Source of the DNA: Gammaproteobacteria bacterium
GTDB lineage: Bacteria > Pseudomonadota > Gammaproteobacteria > S012-40
Assembly (NCBI GenBank): GCA_029857925.1
Contig: JAOUGF010000139.1
Location: 1 to 6,208, forward strand
DNA: 6,208 nt
Direction: 5' to 3'
Shown here: piece by piece, positions 3,681 through 6,208 of the stretch
Layout: each line of letters starts with the position of its first letter
Numbering within the stretch: position 1 is the first letter of the stretch
Notes under the pieces: generated by a model
Databases searched by the model: none
What the model was told of the DNA's origin: nothing
What the model saw: only the letters and a program-made list of their open reading frames with translations
Translations under genes and position numbers: made by a program

Positions 3681-6208
3681 GAGCGGATAACGCTAATTTC
3701 AGCGCGCAAAATTCGGCGAAAGCAAAAGCGCCGCGTATCGTGGTACAGATTGCGTTCAATACTGCTTCCACCGATCTCTATTACCTCACATCGCACGCCG
3801 ACGCCGCGTTGCCCGCCGGTGCGGTCGCGACATTGTCCTGCGTCAAAGGCGTTTCTGGCACGTCGCAACGCCTTAACCCCGACCAGGCGCGCGCTGAAAT
3901 TGGTGCATTCAACATTGATGTCACCGACAAAGGCCGTGCAATCACGACATTGATGTTTGCAAAGCTTGGCGCAGGCGATGGACTCAAAGGTAAGCGCGTG
4001 CGCGTTTACGTTGGCTACCAAGGGCTGGCGTGGGCCGAATACGTATTGGTCGGCACACAGATCGTTCAGGGTATTGCATATGATCGAGGGCTCTATACCT
4101 TCTCTTGCGCGGACGTGCTGCGCGAGACGCGCAAGGATATATTCGATTTAAAAACGACGAAAATCACCGCCACTATCACGGCCACAATGGATGTCATTGC
4201 GGTGATTTCGACGACGGGTTTCGAGACAGTTGCGCACGGCGTTTCCTATTCAGACGCGCCCAGTGCAACCGTCGGCTATCTCCGCATCGACGATGAAATT
4301 ATTCGCTACACAGGCAAAACGGCAAATACCTTCACTGGTTGCGTGCGTGGTGCGCTGAATACGCTCGCGGTCGATCATGTAGTGTCGGCCGGTGCCAGCA
4401 ATGATCGTCTGCCGACGGTATCGGAATATGTTTATTTGGAAATGCCAGCACCTAAGCTTGCCCTTGCGTTGTTGACAGGGAGCCTGTACGGGCAAGCATC
4501 AAACCTACCCGCGAATTGGCATTTGGGCATCAACGCCGCTTATGTGCGCACTGCTGATTTTACGGCCATCGGCGCCGATTGGTGGGACGCGGCGAATGAT
4601 CTGGCGGGTTTGCCTGTGCGTTTCGAAGGACTCCAAAAAACTGACGGTAAAAAATTTATCGAGGAGCAGCTCTATTTGTTGCTGGGTGCCTTCTCGCCGG
4701 TATACGCCGACGGCTCATTGGGACTGCGTCGCATGACTAAGGTGTTGGCAAGCTCCGGTTATGTCGCGCACCTGACCGCCAGCGATATCGTCAGCGCCAG
4801 CGCGCTCACGCATGATTTGGCCGCCGTCATTAACCAGGTAGATATCGCGTGGAATTGGAACGCGGTGCAAAAAAGGTTTACACGACGCAATACGTTGATT
4901 GATGCGCAAAGCATATCCACGCATGGATTGGCCGCGCCGAAAAAGCTAGAGATGCGTGGTTTGCATGGCAGTATACACAGCTACACCACATTGCAATCGC
5001 GCTTTGATAGTTTGCGCGATCGATATGCTGGGCCGCCGGAACGCCTCCGCGTGCAAGCGTTGCATAAATGGAACACGCTCGAAGTCGGCGATACGGTACG
5101 CGTGACACTCGATCAGGTGCGCGACTTTCCCACAGGTGCCAACCTCGATCGCACGTTCGAAGTGCAATCTGCACAACCCGATTGGGTGACTGGTCAGGTG
5201 TGGTTGGATTTGTTTGGATCATCGCAACCGGCGGGCACGGTTGCATGGGGCGGCCCTGCGCCGGTATTAGCCAATAGTTATTACACCTCAGCGGGTACGC
5301 CTTTGACGTCTATATTGACGATCAGCGTCACCGGCGGCGTTGGGCATGTGACTGCGAACGGTAATTTAAACGGATCAGCAACAACGTCCGGCGCTATTTA
5401 TTATTACGATGGTGATCTAACGATAGATACGGGCAAACTGATCACGTTTACAAACAATGTGCAATTGCGCGTTAAAGGACATTTGACGATTAATGGCACG
5501 CTGGATGGTAAAGGGAGTGGTTTACCTGGGGCACCTGAAAATGCGAGCGTTCCCGCCGGAACTGCGGGCACGCCTGGATGGTTGGGGCCGACTCAAGCAA
5601 TGGGCGGTCGCGGCTATAAAGCGCCAAGCGGGATTGGCGGCAGTTTAACATTTCCACAGTTTCCAGCGCCTATAGCGGCAGGTAAACACGTCAGTTTTCC
5701 CGATTTATCACTTTCTATAACCGGCGCCCAAGTGGTGCCACTCCCTGATGATCTGCGTGGCACCTCTGGCGGTGCGGGAGGTACATGTGACGATGGATAC
5801 CATATTGCGCCGGGCAGCGCGGGAGGTTCCAGTGGTGCGGGATTGCTGATCATTTGCCGAGGGGCGAGCTTTGGAGCTGCGGGTAAAATTACGGTTGACG
5901 GCAATGATGGTCTGCTGGGTAAAAACTGGCAAGGCACTTATACGACGGGATTTGTTGGAGGTTCCGGTGGTGGTAGTGCTCCTGGCGCAGTATTAATTTT
6001 ACTTGATGGCGGCGCCAGCAATTACCCCGACTTTAACGCAAATACCTTTTCAGCGAAAACCGGTCGCACACCGAAAATATCTTATCCGCGTGATTATCCC
6101 GGGTTGTATGCCGATCCGTTCGACATGTCTAAATCCGCATACAAAATCCAATACCTACCAGATATCGTCACCGCAGAAAACGACCCCAGCCGTGAAACCG
6201 TCCAACCA
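3677..6208 (+). CDS. Tail-tip hub protein with C-terminal glycine-rich adhesin-like region (3' end missing)
   Basis: Open for 844 codons from ATG 3677 to the right edge without a stop. The ATG overlaps the previous TGA as ATGA; no clear Shine-Dalgarno, so coupling is likely. Residues 1-165 carry hub-like text: AEIGAFNIDVTDKG, RVRVYVGYQGLAWAEYVLVG (107-126), DRGLYTFSCADVLRETRKDI (136-155). Residues 199-229 hold the module GYLRIDDEIIRYTGKTANTF then GCVRGALNT. Residues 250-515 continue the hub, with LEVGDTVRVTL near 468-478 and W-V-T-G-Q-V-W-L near 503-510. From about 575 the character changes: a beta-helix-like stretch (DGDLTIDTGKLITFTNN, then LRVKGHLTINGTLDGKGSG), a Gly-rich region with GGAGGT and GSAGGSSGAGLLIICRGASF, GAAGKITVDGNDG, and GGSGGGSAPGAVLILLDGG to about 780. 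The remainder is a Pro/Tyr-rich tail. The hub is expected at the distal end of the tail tube; the C-terminal part is a candidate receptor-binding region. Family calls are by eye. Confidence 0.75.
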   Translation, partial: MRADNANFSAQNSAKAKAPRIVVQIAFNTASTDLYYLTSHADAALPAGAVATLSCVKGVSGTSQRLNPDQARAEIGAFNIDVTDKGRAITTLMFAKLGAGDGLKGKRVRVYVGYQGLAWAEYVLVGTQIVQGIAYDRGLYTFSCADVLRETRKDIFDLKTTKITATITATMDVIAVISTTGFETVAHGVSYSDAPSATVGYLRIDDEIIRYTGKTANTFTGCVRGALNTLAVDHVVSAGASNDRLPTVSEYVYLEMPAPKLALALLTGSLYGQASNLPANWHLGINAAYVRTADFTAIGADWWDAANDLAGLPVRFEGLQKTDGKKFIEEQLYLLLGAFSPVYADGSLGLRRMTKVLASSGYVAHLTASDIVSASALTHDLAAVINQVDIAWNWNAVQKRFTRRNTLIDAQSISTHGLAAPKKLEMRGLHGSIHSYTTLQSRFDSLRDRYAGPPERLRVQALHKWNTLEVGDTVRVTLDQVRDFPTGANLDRTFEVQSAQPDWVTGQVWLDLFGSSQPAGTVAWGGPAPVLANSYYTSAGTPLTSILTISVTGGVGHVTANGNLNGSATTSGAIYYYDGDLTIDTGKLITFTNNVQLRVKGHLTINGTLDGKGSGLPGAPENASVPAGTAGTPGWLGPTQAMGGRGYKAPSGIGGSLTFPQFPAPIAAGKHVSFPDLSLSITGAQVVPLPDDLRGTSGGAGGTCDDGYHIAPGSAGGSSGAGLLIICRGASFGAAGKITVDGNDGLLGKNWQGTYTTGFVGGSGGGSAPGAVLILLDGGASNYPDFNANTFSAKTGRTPKISYPRDYPGLYADPFDMSKSAYKIQYLPDIVTAENDPSRETVQP
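5399..6019 (+). other. Beta-helix-like and glycine-rich segment of the hub protein
   Basis: Hub residues about 575-781. It opens with short repeated strands of the form 'LTI-D-x-GKLITF', 'LRVKG', 'LTINGTLDGKG', which look like successive beta-helix rungs. A long Gly/Ala/Ser/Pro-rich region follows, interrupted by hydrophobic strands (AGLLIICRG, AVLILLDGG) and a second rung pair (FGAAGKITVDGNDG). This layout resembles the glycine-rich domains found in phage tail fibres and adhesins. Composition differs sharply from the charged hub text before residue 520, marking a domain border near residues 520-575. Confidence 0.6.

Noticed and set aside
4878..5246. 122-residue antisense reading frame in the hub gene
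   Set aside because: Lies wholly within a continuous, motif-bearing + strand hub frame; no ribosome binding site or family pattern.
5614..5937. 107-residue Pro-rich antisense reading frame
   Set aside because: The Pro/Ser richness is simply the reverse complement of the Gly-rich hub region.

Overview
The window is a piece of the tail-morphogenesis module of a long non-contractile-tailed (siphovirus-type) phage or prophage. All genes lie on the + strand and are packed head to tail with overlaps of 4 to 11 bp or direct abutment. No stretch lacks a gene, and I see no integrase, tRNA, transposase, CRISPR array, promoter or intrinsic terminator. The sequence is moderately GC-rich, with strong Shine-Dalgarno sequences before some starts and ATGA-type stop/start overlaps. 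Together with the family resemblances this fits a phage of a proteobacterium. The host cannot be named, and free phage and prophage cannot be told apart.

Layout from left to right: (1) the 3' part of the major tail tube protein gene, cut by the left edge; (2) a 62-residue unrecognised protein starting inside the tail tube stop region; (3) a lambda gpG-like tail assembly chaperone; (4) a DUF1799-like domain in the -1 frame, joined to (3) by what looks like a complete programmed -1 frameshift signal; (5) a short, 511-residue tape measure protein; (6) a distal-tail (Dit)-like minor tail protein with an N-terminal beta-rich insert; (7) a large tail-tip hub protein, open for 844 codons to the right edge, whose hub portion is followed by a beta-helix-like and glycine-rich segment resembling phage adhesins.

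How the genes work together (from general siphophage biology): the G and G-T chaperones coat the tape measure protein and help recruit tail tube subunits. The tape measure protein sets tail length. The Dit-like protein and the hub form the tail-tip initiator on which the tube is built. The C-terminal part of the hub is a candidate host-contact module.

The most notable signal is the frameshift cassette at 1179-1237: an internal GGAG, the heptamer A AAA AAC, a 6-nt spacer holding the zero-frame UAA stop, and a 13-bp hairpin. It would fuse the 121-residue chaperone to the DUF1799-like domain as a 228-residue protein. The DUF1799-like frame has no ATG where one would be expected and is open without a stop from before the slip site to 1526, so frameshifting is the simplest explanation of the layout.
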